Assembly: GCA_963920705.1 (NCBI GenBank) | Contig: OY987230.1 | Span: 9,123,185-9,187,184 of the forward strand | Reading direction: 5' to 3' | Length of the DNA: 64,000 nt | Source: Odiellus spinosus | Lineage: Eukaryota; Arthropoda; Arachnida; Opiliones; Phalangiidae | Shown: one piece after another, positions 1-11,180 of the stretch | Layout of the letters: each line of letters starts with the position of its first letter | How positions within the stretch are numbered: position 1 is the stretch's first letter | Notes under the pieces: model-generated | Database searches by the model: none | Told to the model about the DNA's origin: nothing | Seen by the model: only the letters and a program-made list of their open reading frames with translations | Position numbers and translations under genes: made by a program

Positions 1-299
1 GCAATGCCCGACGGGTGCGAGCTCTCGTTTATAAATTGCACGCAGCTCGAAAAAACGCTGATTTATAAGAAGGTGTAACCTCCGAAGAATTAATCCCGGA
101 AGATTAAATCTGTTTGTTTTAAAAATTTTGGGCGGGGGTGTTCTTTCTCGAACGGGCTCGCGGTGGCGTGATTTGTTAGAAGGCGTTAAATTGAGCTGGA
201 GTCGAGATTTCATATCTGGTCTTCAAGAGTATACCTACCATTATAAAGAACGAATTTGAAGGTCCTAAGAATCTTGAAGAGCGTCAATAAATAAGCAAA

Positions 300-425
300 C
301 GCCGTTTTAAAATAATACTAATACTAGTAATACTAGTAATACTACTAATACTACTCCTACTGCCTACTACTACCTTCAACTAATACTACTACTACTCTTA
401 CTACCTACTACTACCATCTACTATT
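300..425. repeat. TAC/TAA trinucleotide microsatellite
   Basis: Degenerate run of TACTAC and TAATAC triplets with a few interruptions. It is a simple-sequence tract and no gene overlaps it. The flanks (1-299 and 426-1290) are AT-rich DNA in which I see no gene or clear element. Confidence 0.85.
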
Positions 426-1297
426 ACTACTCCATCCACAAATGTGAACTCTCACAAGGGTCAGGTAATATGAGAGTCGAAAGATATGAAATTTTGCCTC
501 AAAGGCCTAAGGAAAGGTCATGGAAAATGAAAATGGCTCTAAATAGTCATATTAAATTAAGGTCAAGGGGAAAGTCGGTTGATATGAAATAATTTATGCC
601 TAAGGTCAAGTAGAAAGTAAGGTAATTTAACCACGTAGGTCGAATAATTTCGAAATTTTGGCTCAACGGGTCAGGGTAAAGACACGTGATTACGAAATTT
701 AGCTCTAAAGATCAGTGGAATGTCAGGGGTTATTGTTTAAATTTCTTAAGACGCATCTTTTAAAAATATATCTTGGTTTCTTGAATTTAAGGATAGTTCA
801 TTGTTAGTTATATAAGTAATAACCTAAAGTGACCAAATAATAATCTTGGCGAATAAGTTTTATAATAATAAACCAAAAGCAGATGTCAAAACATTTTTCT
901 TATTAAACAAAACGAAATAAACAAAAAGCCCAATTAAAAAAATCTGCTGCTAAAGCAATTAAGAGTAAAGTTTATTACAATTATTCCGATTGTATATTTA
1001 ATGAAGCTTAAGGCATTTGACGTTAAAAGAAGCCGAAAGTTTCTAGAAGGTCAAAATCGTAAACTTTCTTGACGTTTTTGATCGATGGCAATTTTAGGGA
1101 GGGAAGAAGGAAACTAGCTCGGAAAAGGGAATATTTATTTAAAAAAGAAAAATTACATTAAAAATAGAATGGCGCCACAATTTTACAACGGGTACTAATT
1201 TTTACAAAAATGCTTGCTCCGTCTGTCTGTGCTCGATAGGGTAGTTTTGTAAAGAGTTTAAAAGTAAAGTGTCAGCGAAAGTTTATCAAAATCCTTC

Positions 1298-1535
1298 TTA
1301 AAGGGAGAATGCAACCTAAAAACATTTTTTAATCGATTGCTTATCGTTTAAATATGTCTAATCCAACAGAAAAAAAATTACAAACAAATATAAAACTAGA
1401 AATAAATTTAAAATTTACCTGGAAAATAGGCTTAGCTGAATTTATGGAGATAATTGAACTCCCCATATAAGCACTATCGACCAATGACATTGATCGATGC
1501 CACTTATATGGGGAATGCGGGATCTCCATGATCCC
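1298..1535. mobile_element. TTAA-bounded foldback MITE, right end missing
   Basis: Begins TTAAAGGGAGAATGCAACC and continues through the family landmarks: an ATCGATT block, CTAATCCA, ACTAGAAATAAATTTAAA, and AATAGGCTTAGC. The centre is a palindrome in which CCCCATATAAG pairs with CTTATATGGGG. The homology stops after the central palindrome near GATCTCCATGATCCC, so the right terminal arm is absent. It is a non-autonomous DNA transposon derivative with no coding capacity. The family recurs at 2866, 8737, 10173, 12696, 21972, 42950, 51697, 55902 and 57390. Confidence 0.7.
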
Positions 1536-1606
1536 ATGTTTCAAGAAATCCAATCAAATCGATTAGATAAAAGACGGTGTGCAGTTCACACGACTAAATT
1601 GCAACG

Positions 1607-1767
1607 CGAGGGGCAGACACTTGTGAACTCAGGTGTACAAAATTTTTGAACTCCTTGCACTATCAAAGCTAAACTCTGAGTTCATAAGAGTTCGAACTCA
1701 ATGCGCTGTCAAAGCTGAACTCGGGGAACTCCGGTCTACAGCGAATTCAAGAGTGTCTGACCCCTCG
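1607..1767 (+). mobile_element. hAT-like MITE, 161 bp, family CGAGGGG
   Basis: The ends are inverted: CGAGGGGCAGACACT on the left and AGTGTCTGACCCCTCG on the right. The element is flanked by a perfect 8-bp direct repeat TTGCAACG (1599-1606 and 1768-1775), which fits a target-site duplication of the hAT length class. The interior has degenerate GAACTC/GAGTTC palindromes and no reading frame. A second copy in the opposite orientation lies at 25625-25778. Assignment to hAT rests only on duplication length; P and Merlin elements can also make 8-bp duplications. Confidence 0.8.
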
Positions 1768-2029
1768 TTGCAACGTTTTGAAACAGTTTGAATCGATTCC
1801 AGGGCCTAGTATGAAAGCAAATAAGATATTATCAAGATAATAATTACATAACTTGACAATATAAAGAATATAAAACATTAATAATTTTAAAAAACCTAAA
1901 ATAAATGCGCATGCATTCGAAAAAATGGTGTCAGTAGCGCTTTAAAAGCTGGATATTTAGAAAAGAAAATTATCGAGAATGCAGTATGAAACTCCCTGGC
2001 TTCGTAAATATCGTCGTTTCTCGAAATAT

Positions 2030-2368
2030 CAGAAGCCGATGAAACCCTCCTTTGAAGTCTACTACTCTAATGTTCCATATAGCGCTCCTCTCTGTATGGG
2101 TAAAATTCCCAATTTTACGAGATCGGAGGGGTCCTACTTCATACCCCCTGTCTACGGAAAATTGGAAATTCTCTCAATCCACAAACGACGACGTTTTTTT
2201 TTGACGAACTCCAAGGCTGCTAGAGATATTCACTCGACGAACTCTCGCTCCGAAAATATCTACCGTTAGGAGGCGTACGAATCGCTCTTTTTGAAACTAA
2301 CCCATACAGAGAGGGGTAGACGAGACCCGGGAGTAATAGACTTCAAAGGAGGGTTTCATCGGCTTCTG
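2030..2368 (+). mobile_element. P-like MITE, 339 bp, family CAGAAGCC
   Basis: Perfect terminal inverted repeats of at least 30 bp, starting CAGAAGCCGATGAAACCC and ending with its complement. They are flanked by a 7-bp direct repeat GAAATAT (2023-2029 and 2369-2375). A second copy of exactly the same length lies in inverted orientation at 43562-43900 and also has a perfect 7-bp duplication. The CA...TG ends and 7-bp target duplication fit the P superfamily best, but no transposase is present to confirm this. A short open frame that crosses the left end is a by-product of the element. Confidence 0.85.
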
Positions 2369-2705
2369 GAAATATATATATTTTTTTCTCTCCAATTTTA
2401 CTTCCTCCTTCTCCTCTCTTTCAAAGATAAGATTAACGATGCGGTAAAACATTTCCATTAAAAACAAAATGAAACTATAACGTTGAATTAAAGGACGGGG
2501 GTAGACCGAGTCGAGGAGGGTGTGAGGGAAAAAATATCCTTAAAATAATAACAACGTAAAAACACCGCGCATTCGATGCGGAGGTGACGAGCGGGTTAAA
2601 ACAATATTTGTTTAAACATAATATTTTGGCCAAGTTCTGTCCTATGGGACAGGACAGAAGGAGGCAACAGATTCTGGAAGACGACTTCCACTTCCTTATT
2701 ATCAA

Positions 2706-2848
2706 TAAACTCCATTACACGAAGGTTCGAAGAGCGTTTTAAGAGCTAGAGAAAGCCCTTTTCCATTAAAGCGCTTTTTCACTATCATGTAACACCTACG
2801 AAAGCGGCTTCCGGTAAAGCGCTTTTCGAACTCATGTAATGGAGTTAA
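2706..2848. repeat. Short foldback element, about 143 bp
   Basis: The left arm AACTCCATTACACGAAGG and the right arm ...CATGTAATGGAGTT are inverted copies. They continue inward through TTCGAAGAGCG and CGCTTTTCGAA. No clear target duplication is visible. It sits about 18 bp upstream of the TTAA-family element at 2866, so it may be an independent insertion beside it. Confidence 0.6.
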
Positions 2849-2865
2849 ATGCGCCAAGTCAAATG

Positions 2866-3230
2866 TTGAAGAGAGATTGCAACCTAATAACAAGTGATTT
2901 TTTTAATCGATTCATTATCGTTTAAATAGGCCTAATCCACCAATAAAAAGTTTACAAATCAAATATGAAACTATAAATAAATTTAAAACTTACCCAAAAA
3001 ATAGGCTTAGCGGGATTTATGGATTTCCTAAATTGTCTCCTTGTAAGTTCTAGCAACCAATGAGCAAAGGCCCATCGTTCACGCGAGATCTCCACGAGAC
3101 TTACAATCGCATTCGATTGGTCGCTAGACCTTATACGCGAGGAAATCAGGATCTCCATGAATCCCGCTAAGCCTATTTTCCGGGTAAGTTTTAAATTTAT
3201 TTCTAGTAGTTAGGTTGTATTCTCCATTGA
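2866..3230. mobile_element. TTAA-family foldback MITE, right arm internally deleted
   Basis: The left end is degraded (TTGAAGAGAGATTGCAACC); the right end is TTAGGTTGTATTCTCCATTGAA. The central part is a long palindrome around CAAAGGCCCATCGTTCACG, the second of two core types seen in this family (also at 55902 and 57390). The right arm jumps from TTTCTAG straight to TAGTTAGGTTG, so about 75 bp of the usual arm is missing. No protein is encoded. Confidence 0.75.
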
Positions 3231-5220
3231 ACACTCATTAACCAACGTAAGATTGTATCGACCCTGTTCCAAAAATTTAGTATTATTATCGTACCCAAGT
3301 TTATCAAATTTCAACTACTAACCAGAGGTGTCTCGGTATCATACTGAGCAATTAACGATCCATTTCTAATGTACTTAGATAAAATTTACCGCCTGCTGTG
3401 TGAGGTACGATTAATTACTCTGGCAACATCAATACAAAATCAAAATTTGAAAACCGGCACAGTCTCGGGCTATAAAATTATCTTTTATGAAAATTTTGGA
3501 AAAAGTAAAAATTCTATATTCGGAAGTTGATTCTATTTAAGATTTTCTAGGGAGTCGTGGGATGTAAAAAATAAAGACTTTTCGGGGAAATTTAATATCC
3601 ATCATTAGAGTCCACTAATGGAGAACCCCTTTTCATTCTTCGTTAATCAAAAATAACAAGAACTTCTTAAGAATTACAGCGAACCCGCATTGTGCAAACG
3701 CTCCGAACCAAAAAATGACAAGGGGGTATACACTAAAATCTTGGCTGATGACACAGTTTTTTTCTATTCGTAAAGCAAACATCGGATTAATGAAATGTCA
3801 GAATGTCCATCAATACTATATTTAAGCTAGGGTGGGAATGGGTGTCTTTAATTTCAAGGAGGCAGAATCGAGGCTTTAAATTGTACACCGGACTTTGGTT
3901 ACGCTAAATAAGTACTCGGGACGTAATCAATCTAGTACTGTCTAAGCTACAGGCTTGTAGACCGATACAGGGCCGGCAATGGAAGTCTAGGGGCCCTTCT
4001 CTCCTTAGGTAGGTCTCTAGGGGCCCTTAGACGGCGCCGAACCCATAGGCAGTTGCCTACATTGCTTATATGGTTAATCCGGTACTGCACCGATAACGTG
4101 GAGTAATCAAACTACCCGTGGAATTAAGTACATCGACTGTGATTCGTGGTTCATGCTCGATCGAAAACTGACGTTAAATTTCCCGCTTTTTCCGAGGGTG
4201 GAATTTTTTTTAACTAAATTAGAAGATCTTTCCTCATCGGCCTGATTTCTTTCGTTATTTTTTGAAGGATAAAGTAAAACCAACGTCATGCATATATTAA
4301 TACAGCATGGAGATTTTTTTTTAAATTCCTAAAGAATAAATTCGCGAGCTTGCCGCGAAATGAATTTGATGAGGCCCGAATCAGTGTACTTTAACAAGGA
4401 TGCTGGAAAGAAAGTGGTTCATATAATTCCCCCGCGCATTCTCGCTGCGTTACAATTAACAAACGCCCCTCTTAATCGGTGTATTACCCTCTGTAGCTTT
4501 GACTGTTCTTAAAGTGATGACGTAACTGAGTACGTATTTACCATTACCAAAGGCTGTAGTCAAGTAATCGCGTAGTTGGTGTACAAATTAAATCACTCGA
4601 TTATTTTTAAAGTCGGTCCTTTTTAGGCTTAGAAATTTCATTTCCTGATAAAAGTAAAGGGGTTGATGATAGGATAAAATAAACGTTTTTGGGCCGTTGT
4701 TTACACTTTCTCATTTAGACGTAACAAATCCACCTTTATAAATTGAATCCCTGTGTTATGTCTGACATTTAATAAAAAAATATCGCGAATTTGAAATATC
4801 TATATGAACAACTCCAGTTGCGCGCGAAATTCGTGTAAAGGAAATAGCGGAAAAATATATTTTTTGGAACTGACGTTACGTCAAAACAAAACTAGTATAT
4901 ACATAAATGGAAGTCAAGGCTATCACGATGGCGAGACAGACGACTAAGAGGAAATTATAGAGACAAGAACTATGCTTTCCACGCTATCGTATATACATCT
5001 TCTAAGCGCACCTGAAGCTATATAAATTATTTTCATCACCAAAAAAATAAAATCTAAAATAAAATACGATAGCCTTGGTTTGAAAATGGAGAAATCGTTA
5101 CGTGTTTAGTTTGTTGTTCGTTTGTGGCTCCCAAAGTCCGCAATAACCAAAGTTATTTACTACATATCATACATTATGAATCTAAAATTTTCATTTTACG
5201 TAAACAACCACGTACACGTT
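3231..5220. other. No gene recognised; AT-rich unique DNA
   Basis: All frames are closed at short intervals. The only repeat seen is TCTAGGGGCCCTT, present twice at about 3988 and 4016. Positions 4340-4385 resemble the end of the GTAGACACGC element family (compare 15640-15680 and 60396-60450), namely an inactive relic arm. Confidence 0.5.
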
Positions 5221-5240
5221 TTAAAGGGAGAATGAAGTTA
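5221..5240. repeat. Solo terminus of the TTAA MITE family
   Basis: TTAAAGGGAGAATGAAGTTA matches the terminal bases of the TTAA family, but the rest of the element does not follow. It may be a badly eroded copy or a chance match to a short motif. Confidence 0.35.
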
Positions 5241-6069
5241 TGTAGGCCTTTGGAGTAGATTCAATTTTAATTCAAACCTTTCAAAACGTTTCGCTGCTTT
5301 CGTGGCATTTTTTTCTCATCGATTTCAATCGATTTCCCGAAACTGCATAGGGAATCAGTTCTTAATCTAAATTCTGAGGTTAGGTTTGAAGTTAATCGTA
5401 GGGTAAGTTCCGGCCAATCATATTATTTCAGCTTTCAGCAGCGCTATCGTAATTGAGCTTCTTAAAAATGTCGAAAGATGGTATGTCCGAATATATTGAA
5501 GAAACCTGCAGGAGCCGTTGGGTTCGATTTTACACTTCACTTACATTCAAAAACTTAACCAAACTTTAAAAATTAATTTAAACATCAAAAACGTGTATAA
5601 TAATTGTGAAAAAAATTTAGTGCGGTAATTCCGAAAATACATGAATTTAATCAAAGAAAAACACAGTTTGGGCAAGCCAATTTCAGGAATATTTTTTGTT
5701 TTTTCGGAAAGTAATGATGTAAAATTGTATTTGGCTTCATTATACCTTTAAACAACGTGATAAAACATTGAATTGAATAATATTACAACCATCCTGTGTT
5801 TAGGTTTAAAATTCAATTGATATAAACATCGCGTAAACATTGGTGTCGATGTAAATCTGTTTCAGATTTACAATCGGCCAACTTCGGTTACAAGATGAGC
5901 TAGCGTTATCTGAAAGGATGAAGCGTCTTGACACACAATATTAAACCCCGGATATATAAAATTAATTAATCCGTGCCCCCTTCTCTCGAACAAGAGTATT
6001 TAGCTTATCATTTTTTATGGTTTATCTAGCTTTAAATGGGTTGAAATTTATTATTTAAACTGTCTCGTG

Positions 6070-6526
6070 AGGCAAGAATGCCCGAAAATGAGCCCCATCT
6101 TAAAATGGCCGTAACGTTTCTCTATGACCTTCTAGGGATAAACCGATTGCACCATTAGAAAGTTGAAGTTCCTTAGATTATTTTAAGACAATAAAATTAT
6201 GTTTCGCCACTCGAAAAAGATCTTTCGCCACTCATAGAAATGGAGCCAAATCCCGAAAAAGACGGCTATCTTAAAATGACCGTAACCTTTATCTATGACC
6301 TCCTAGCCATAAACCAATTGCCCCATTAGAAAGTTGACGTTCTTTAGATTAATTTTAGACAATCAAAATCTGTTTCGCCACTCGAAAAAGATGTTTCGTC
6401 ACTGATAGAAATGGAGCAAAAATCAAGAAAATGAACCCTATCTTAAAATGACCGAAACTTTTCTCTATGATCTCCTAGGCATAAAGCGATTGCACCAATC
6501 GAAAGTAGATATTCCTTATATTATAA
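6070..6526 (+). repeat. Diverged satellite patch, about 2.7 monomers of 171-172 bp
   Basis: Three tandem units are registered by TAAAATG at 6101, 6272 and 6444, giving periods of 171 and 172. Each unit carries the order seen in the big array at 26298-40690: CTTAAAATGRCCG, then TCTMYGATCTCCTAGG, AAACCGATTGCACC, ATTAGAAAG, and later CGCCACTSATAGAA. The units differ from each other and from the array at many positions, so this is an old, unhomogenised relative. No open reading frame spans it. Confidence 0.9.
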
Positions 6527-6532
6527 GTGTTA

Positions 6533-6547
6533 AGTGTCCGACCCCTC
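6533..6547. repeat. Orphan MITE tip, family CGAGGGG
   Basis: AGTGTCCGACCCCTC matches the terminal bases of the 8-bp-duplication MITEs at 1607 and 25625. It lies a few bases beyond the last satellite unit of the 6-kb patch. No matching opposite terminus was seen on the left of the patch. Confidence 0.5.
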
Positions 6548-7371
6548 AAGAACGCCCCATTTAATGGTAATGTTGTGAAAGTATTTTATATATCAAATAA
6601 TTTTTACCAACTTGTCGCGTTACTTCATGTTCCCTTTGTATAAAATAAATTCATAACGCGAACGGGCTTTTTTAAAATTAGGCTACGGTTAAATGATCAC
6701 TTGTAAAAAATTAAGTCGTAACTTAATCTTCGCGACTTTGGGTCGATATATCCAGTCCATATAGAAGGATCAAATATTTTTTTTTCTAAGCTTTTCGATT
6801 TTAAATGACTTTACGCGGAGATGTTGGGTAAGAAGAATATTTGACATATCTTTAATTAAACGTCAAATGTTCTCATTTTTCCTTATTTTGAATGGATGTC
6901 TCTGTAGAAAATTCGCAACCACGCCTTAGAAAAAAAAAGAAAATTCCTTCAAACTCAATTTTAATTCTTTGCTTTTCCCTTTACCGTGAAAAATTACTTT
7001 TTTATTTGGTTGGCAAAGTCTTAACGGCTCCATTCTGTAGTATACAGAAGGTATCTGGTATTATCAATTTAAAGAACGAATGACAGGAGATAATTGGTTA
7101 TTGTTAAGTTTATGATGTCACCAATTGAAGAAAATTTACAAATTTCTTAAATACCACTTTTTCTTTAGCGTGGAGTAATTTTTTCTGACGTCTTATATTT
7201 TCGTAATAAAATTTTCTTTACGTCAAAATTATCAAAGAATTACGTCTATCGAAATCATAACTAGTTTTCTAACTAGTTTTCATTCAATTCTAAATCATCG
7301 TCAGAAATAATAATCAGTTTGAAGACTTTTCACACCTAGCTGCATGGACGCAGTTGTAACGTAAAATTGCT

Positions 7372-7551
7372 TAGATGTCGGGGTTTTGACAAAGATGTTT
7401 CTGAGTATTTTATTTTTATTCATAATTGGAAATTATCCACGGGAAGTCTATGATAAATCTAATGTAATCGCGAATATATAACAGATTATTATTAGTAATT
7501 AACTGATTAATCAAACATTTGTGGATTATCTTGACCAAAGCCCGACCTCTA
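7372..7551. mobile_element. hAT-like MITE, 180 bp, family TAGAGGTCGGG
   Basis: Terminal inverted repeats TAGATGTCGGGGTTTTGAC and the complement of GACCAAAGCCCGACCTCTA are flanked by a perfect 8-bp direct repeat AAATTGCT (7364-7371 and 7552-7559). The interior is AT-rich and palindromic. A second 180-bp copy lies at 16294-16473. The end sequence and 8-bp duplication fit hAT-type MITEs. It has no coding capacity. Confidence 0.85.
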
Positions 7552-7905
7552 AAATTGCTAAATAAAAACTGATTTTAATCAAAGTCCCTTTCAGGTCTTA
7601 TAGTGAAACTTCGTGACTATGAAATTAGGGAACTATGAAAGAAAATGTTGTATTTTTTAGTTCGCGCTCAACAGACTATACTTTGACGTTTGGAAAAAGA
7701 CTTTTTTTCTATGATATTTCAAGTGGTGTATCTAATCCACTTCAGTTTTTCTCATTTTTCCAACACTTATTGATGAAAAATATAAACAAAAACTCAGGGG
7801 CCTTTCTCACGAGCCAATTTTTACCTCCCAATTATAGTTGGAACAATTACTATAGCAATTAGTTAGCCAAACAGTCCAAACTTAATCATTCATACGCTTC
7901 ATTTT

Positions 7906-7969
7906 ATAAATTTTATGGACAGCTAATAGTTGCTATCATAAATTTTACGGACAGCTAATAGTTGCTATC
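7906..7969 (+). repeat. Two-copy 32-bp tandem duplication
   Basis: The unit ATAAATTTTAYGGACAGC followed by TAATAGTTGCTATC occurs twice head to tail, with one C/T difference. This is a recent local duplication. Confidence 0.9.
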
Positions 7970-8079
7970 ATAAAAGAGGAGGAGCTTACTTAGCGAATGT
8001 TGCCGTCGACGTCATCAACTACGACATAGCTTGTAAAGCTCATAGCTCTCGTGAGCACAGAGTATTTCTTAAGCTTATT

Positions 8080-8240
8080 TTTTCTATATCCGTGTCAGCT
8101 CTTAAGGTCGGCTCTCTCCTGAACCGCCTGGCCCCTAGTGTTTTAGGAAAACGGACATAACTGCCCTGTATAACCTTAACGCCACGTGATTTCGTGACGT
8201 AGTTAGCATCATTCGAACAAGATGTCAAACCCACAAGTTC
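8080..8240 (-). repeat. Dispersed repeat, inverted copy of 49935-50103
   Basis: Reading the minus strand gives the same order as 49935-50103: GATGTC..., GTTGCTAACTACGTCAC-like, AATCACGTGGCGTTAAGG, TTATACAGGGCAG, then GAGAGCTGACAC and TATAGAAA. No terminal inverted repeats were recognised, so the element class is unknown. The open frame on the minus strand here is the repeat, not a gene. Confidence 0.75.
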
Positions 8241-8736
8241 TTTTATAATACCAACTATTACCGGCTTTGTGTAAAGTCACATATTTCGTCATTTCATTTT
8301 TCAACGTATCTTTAATTTCGATTTGAAAGCAATTTGCAGTCGGTTTGGAAATAAACTAACAAGACATTTGAGAACTGCTTATTATCAGTTGGACTGTACT
8401 TGGCTGCAGGCCCGAAAATGTTTCTGGGGAAAAAGCTAAAATTGATTTGTGGCCATCGAGAAGATTAAGATTAAGCCGCCATGTCTCGTTGAAGTTTTTC
8501 AAGAGGAAAAATATATTTCTTCCTTAACTCTTACGTAATAATGGCGCGCCGCTTTGGTGCAGTTTCCCGGGATTTTGAAGCCCTGTTCGCATTACGATAT
8601 ATGAATTCTGGATTCTTTACGGTGTTAAAGCTACCATACCCTATATGCTAAAGTTCCTATCCACTACATGTTGCGCTAACATTACTGTTAAGGGTAATGA
8701 CGGTCACTATTTGGAGCTAAAGGTCAGAGGAAGTCT

Positions 8737-9097
8737 TTAAAGAGAGAGTGAAACCTAACAAGTGTTTTTTTTATCGATTCCTTATTTTTTAAATAGGCCT
8801 AATCCACTAGTGAAAATATTTAGAAACAAATATTAAACTAGAAATAAATTTAAATCTTACCCGCAAAATAGGCTTAGCTGGATTCATGAAGATCCTGCAT
8901 TCCCCATATAACTAACATCGATCAATTCTATTGGTCGCTAGTCCTTATATGAAGAATGCAGAATCTCCAGCTAAGCCTATTTTCCGGGTAAGTTTTAAAT
9001 TTATTTCTAGTTAAATATTTCTTTATTTTTTTTACTAGTGGATTAGGCCTTATTTAAAATAAAACATGACTTGTTGTTAGGTGCATTCTACCTTTAA
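8737..9097. mobile_element. TTAA-family foldback MITE, complete, about 361 bp
   Basis: TTAA is present at both ends. The left arm reads AAAGAGAGAGTGAAACC and the right arm reads TTAGGTGCATTCTACC before TTTAA. The arms are inverted over about 160 bp and include CCGGGTAAGT / ACTTACCCGC and ATTTATTTCTAG. The centre holds the ATTGGTCGCTAG palindrome type. It encodes no protein. The TTAA could be a piggyBac-type target duplication or simply part of the inverted repeat. Confidence 0.8.
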
Positions 9098-10022
9098 AAT
9101 GTATCTAGATCATTCTAGAAGGGGGCAACTATATATATCTAAATGGGTAAAGTAAGGGTATGTTGAAAAACAAGGGTCAAACCTTTCAAATCGTTATAAA
9201 ATCAACGGGAGATTCTTGAAAAATGAACTTTGAACCATCGATTTGTTCAATACTGTTTTTGACTGGAATGCTTCAGTACTGTTTTAAATTATAAGCCCGC
9301 TAGGTTGCTTATTCCGATGAATAAAAATATATAAAAATAAAAGGGGTACGCTCCCGACTTAAAAACTTTTGCGTATAAACTTTTATTTAGACTGCCAAGA
9401 AAAACCTAGAATAGTTTAAAATATTTTAAACGATTTTGAGGCAATCTTGAGCCTAAACCCGGAAGTATGAAGGTATTGGTATTTGTGGCCCTGGAAGGAT
9501 TCGGAACATTTTTCTCTTCGTTTTTCCAAAGTTGTATATTTTTAAAGGTTTTTGATTATATAGAGTTGGGTGTGAGTTCAGTTTTTTTTTTTTTTTTGTA
9601 TGAAACTAGTTCTACTACCCTTCTCGTATTTGTCAAGCTGATCTTCCATCATTTCGCTAACGTGTTTATTTCCCAACAAGAAATTTAAGAAAAAAAAAAA
9701 AAAACTTTTTATCTCAAATTTTGCTTATCCTTTTTTTCTGTTCTTCGTACGTTCTTGAGAACTTCTAGAGTTCTAGAGAATGCGGAATATTGGCGCCTAG
9801 TAGGATCTCGCTCTCATTATACAGTAGTGAACGCGAATTACCGCCTACCATCGTACTTTTTTCAGATCTGTTTCCGACTTCACAGTATAAAGGAAACGTG
9901 CAATACATTAGTGTACTTGGAGATCTAAACATGTTCGTTAGTTAGTAAGCCTAAATTTCAGAAAATGGCCCGGGGAAAGTATCTATCCAGGGTGACAGAC
10001 GAAAGATATTTTAGTACTTAAA
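9098..10022. other. No gene recognised
   Basis: AT-rich DNA with homopolymer T (about 9585) and A (about 9690) runs. Short frames such as 9467-9688 cross the homopolymer and have no recognisable domain. Confidence 0.5.
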
Positions 10023-10170
10023 GACCCCTCTGAAATTTACCCCTTTAAAATGCTCTTACCTTATGCACAAAGTCAAGCTTTGATTGTACACTTTGTTATG
10101 GTTACCGTCGTCTGCTAAGCTAGAAAAGAAGGTGACTTTAAAGTGGATTTAAAAAGGCAGATAGTAGTCC
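10023..10170 (+). repeat. Dispersed repeat shared with 41975-42136
   Basis: TTTAAAATGCTCTTMCTTTAT, GTACAMTWYGYTATG and CGTCGTCTGCTAAGCTAG, followed by a GACTTTAAAGKGGATTT block, are collinear with 41975-42136. In this copy a TTAA-family MITE follows directly. Confidence 0.7.
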
Positions 10171-10172
10171 CT

Positions 10173-10673
10173 TTAAAGGGAGAATGTAGCCCAAGAACAA
10201 GTGATTTTTCTACCTAATATCGTTTGTAAAACAAAAATTGCAAACCAATAAAATCTCAAAATCAATTTTTAATTTCCGTGGAAAGTAGGCTTAACAACGA
10301 TCTATGGATAGTTTCGTCGCGTTCACACTAAAGACTTTGAAACCGTTTTTGATCGTTTTGTAAAGGTCAAATTAGAATATTTGTGGTCATACAGTCGAGA
10401 CCCTTTGTCAAAAAATGATATTATTTTCTTGGAAAATCGATGTGAACATTCAAAATTATTTCAAAACCTTTTCTAAGTTATAGTATGAACGTAACGCGTG
10501 CCTACTGATTTCAAAACGTTCTACTGTCGGAATAAAACGTTTGATTCGTTGTAGACTCGTTAACGACGAGATTGCAAACTCTCCATGGATCCGAGTAAGT
10601 TTAAAATTTATTTCTAGCTTAAAATCTGTTTGATTTTCGATAGAAAAACTATTGGGTTGCATTCTCTCTTTAA
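10173..10673. mobile_element. TTAA-family MITE with a second foldback core
   Basis: The terminal arms are of the TTAA family (TTAAAGGGAGAATGTAGCCC and GGGTTGCATTCTCTCTTTAA). The centre begins CGTTCACACTAAAGACTTTG with AAACCGTTTTTGA, a motif that forms separate foldbacks at 13781, 41667, 42984 and 44060. This is either an insertion inside the MITE or a chimeric subfamily. The arms retain AAGTTTAAAATTTATTTCTAG-like sequence. It has no coding capacity. Confidence 0.7.
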
Positions 10674-10961
10674 GAATTTGGCGTCTATAATATTTTGTAC
10701 ACTTTTGCACTGCACCAAAGCTGTAACCTTGAGTGCTAGGTGTAGGTTGAATTCAATGCAATGGGATGCTAAACTGATATTACAAGTACTCGTGATAAGT
10801 ATTCAAATTAACCTTATATTTTAAAATTATGTATAATTAAGAAAGACAATGTGTATTTAATATATGAATTAATGTTATGTATTACAATTTGACCGGCGAA
10901 TATGTTCTGACACAATTTTTCTTGTGTTTCTGATTAATTTAAAGTTTTCGTTCTGTTACAG

Positions 10962-11180
10962 ATGTACAGTGGGTCCTTGGACGTGGCCTGATATGGCCAA
11001 CGGACGTCAAATCCAATTGGGTTCATCGGGTCATGTCGAAACTTCTTCGGGGGAATCGTCGTGTCCCGGAGATCCTCCAGGAAAGGAGTTTCCGGCGGCT
11101 CATCAAAATTTTGCTGCCTGCAGACAAGTGCCCGAAGCATTTTGCCTTCGTTATGCCAATCAGAAACTAGGATAATTAAT
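10962..11180 (+). CDS. Unassigned exon candidate in a GC-rich island
   Basis: I do not recognise this gene. A 219-bp stretch, clearly richer in G and C than its surroundings, is preceded by a pyrimidine-rich acceptor-like TTCTGTTACAG (ends 10961) and followed by a donor-like GTGAGT at 11181. Two overlapping plus-strand frames stay open for about 68-70 codons. One starts TGT ACA GTG and ends in TAA at 11173-11175; the other starts GTA CAG TGG and ends in TAG just before it. The minus strand is also open from 11140 to 10934, so openness alone does not choose a frame. Stops near the end in all plus frames would suit a terminal coding exon, which conflicts with the donor-like site. A transposon remnant or GC-rich non-coding DNA is equally possible. 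Confidence 0.25.
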
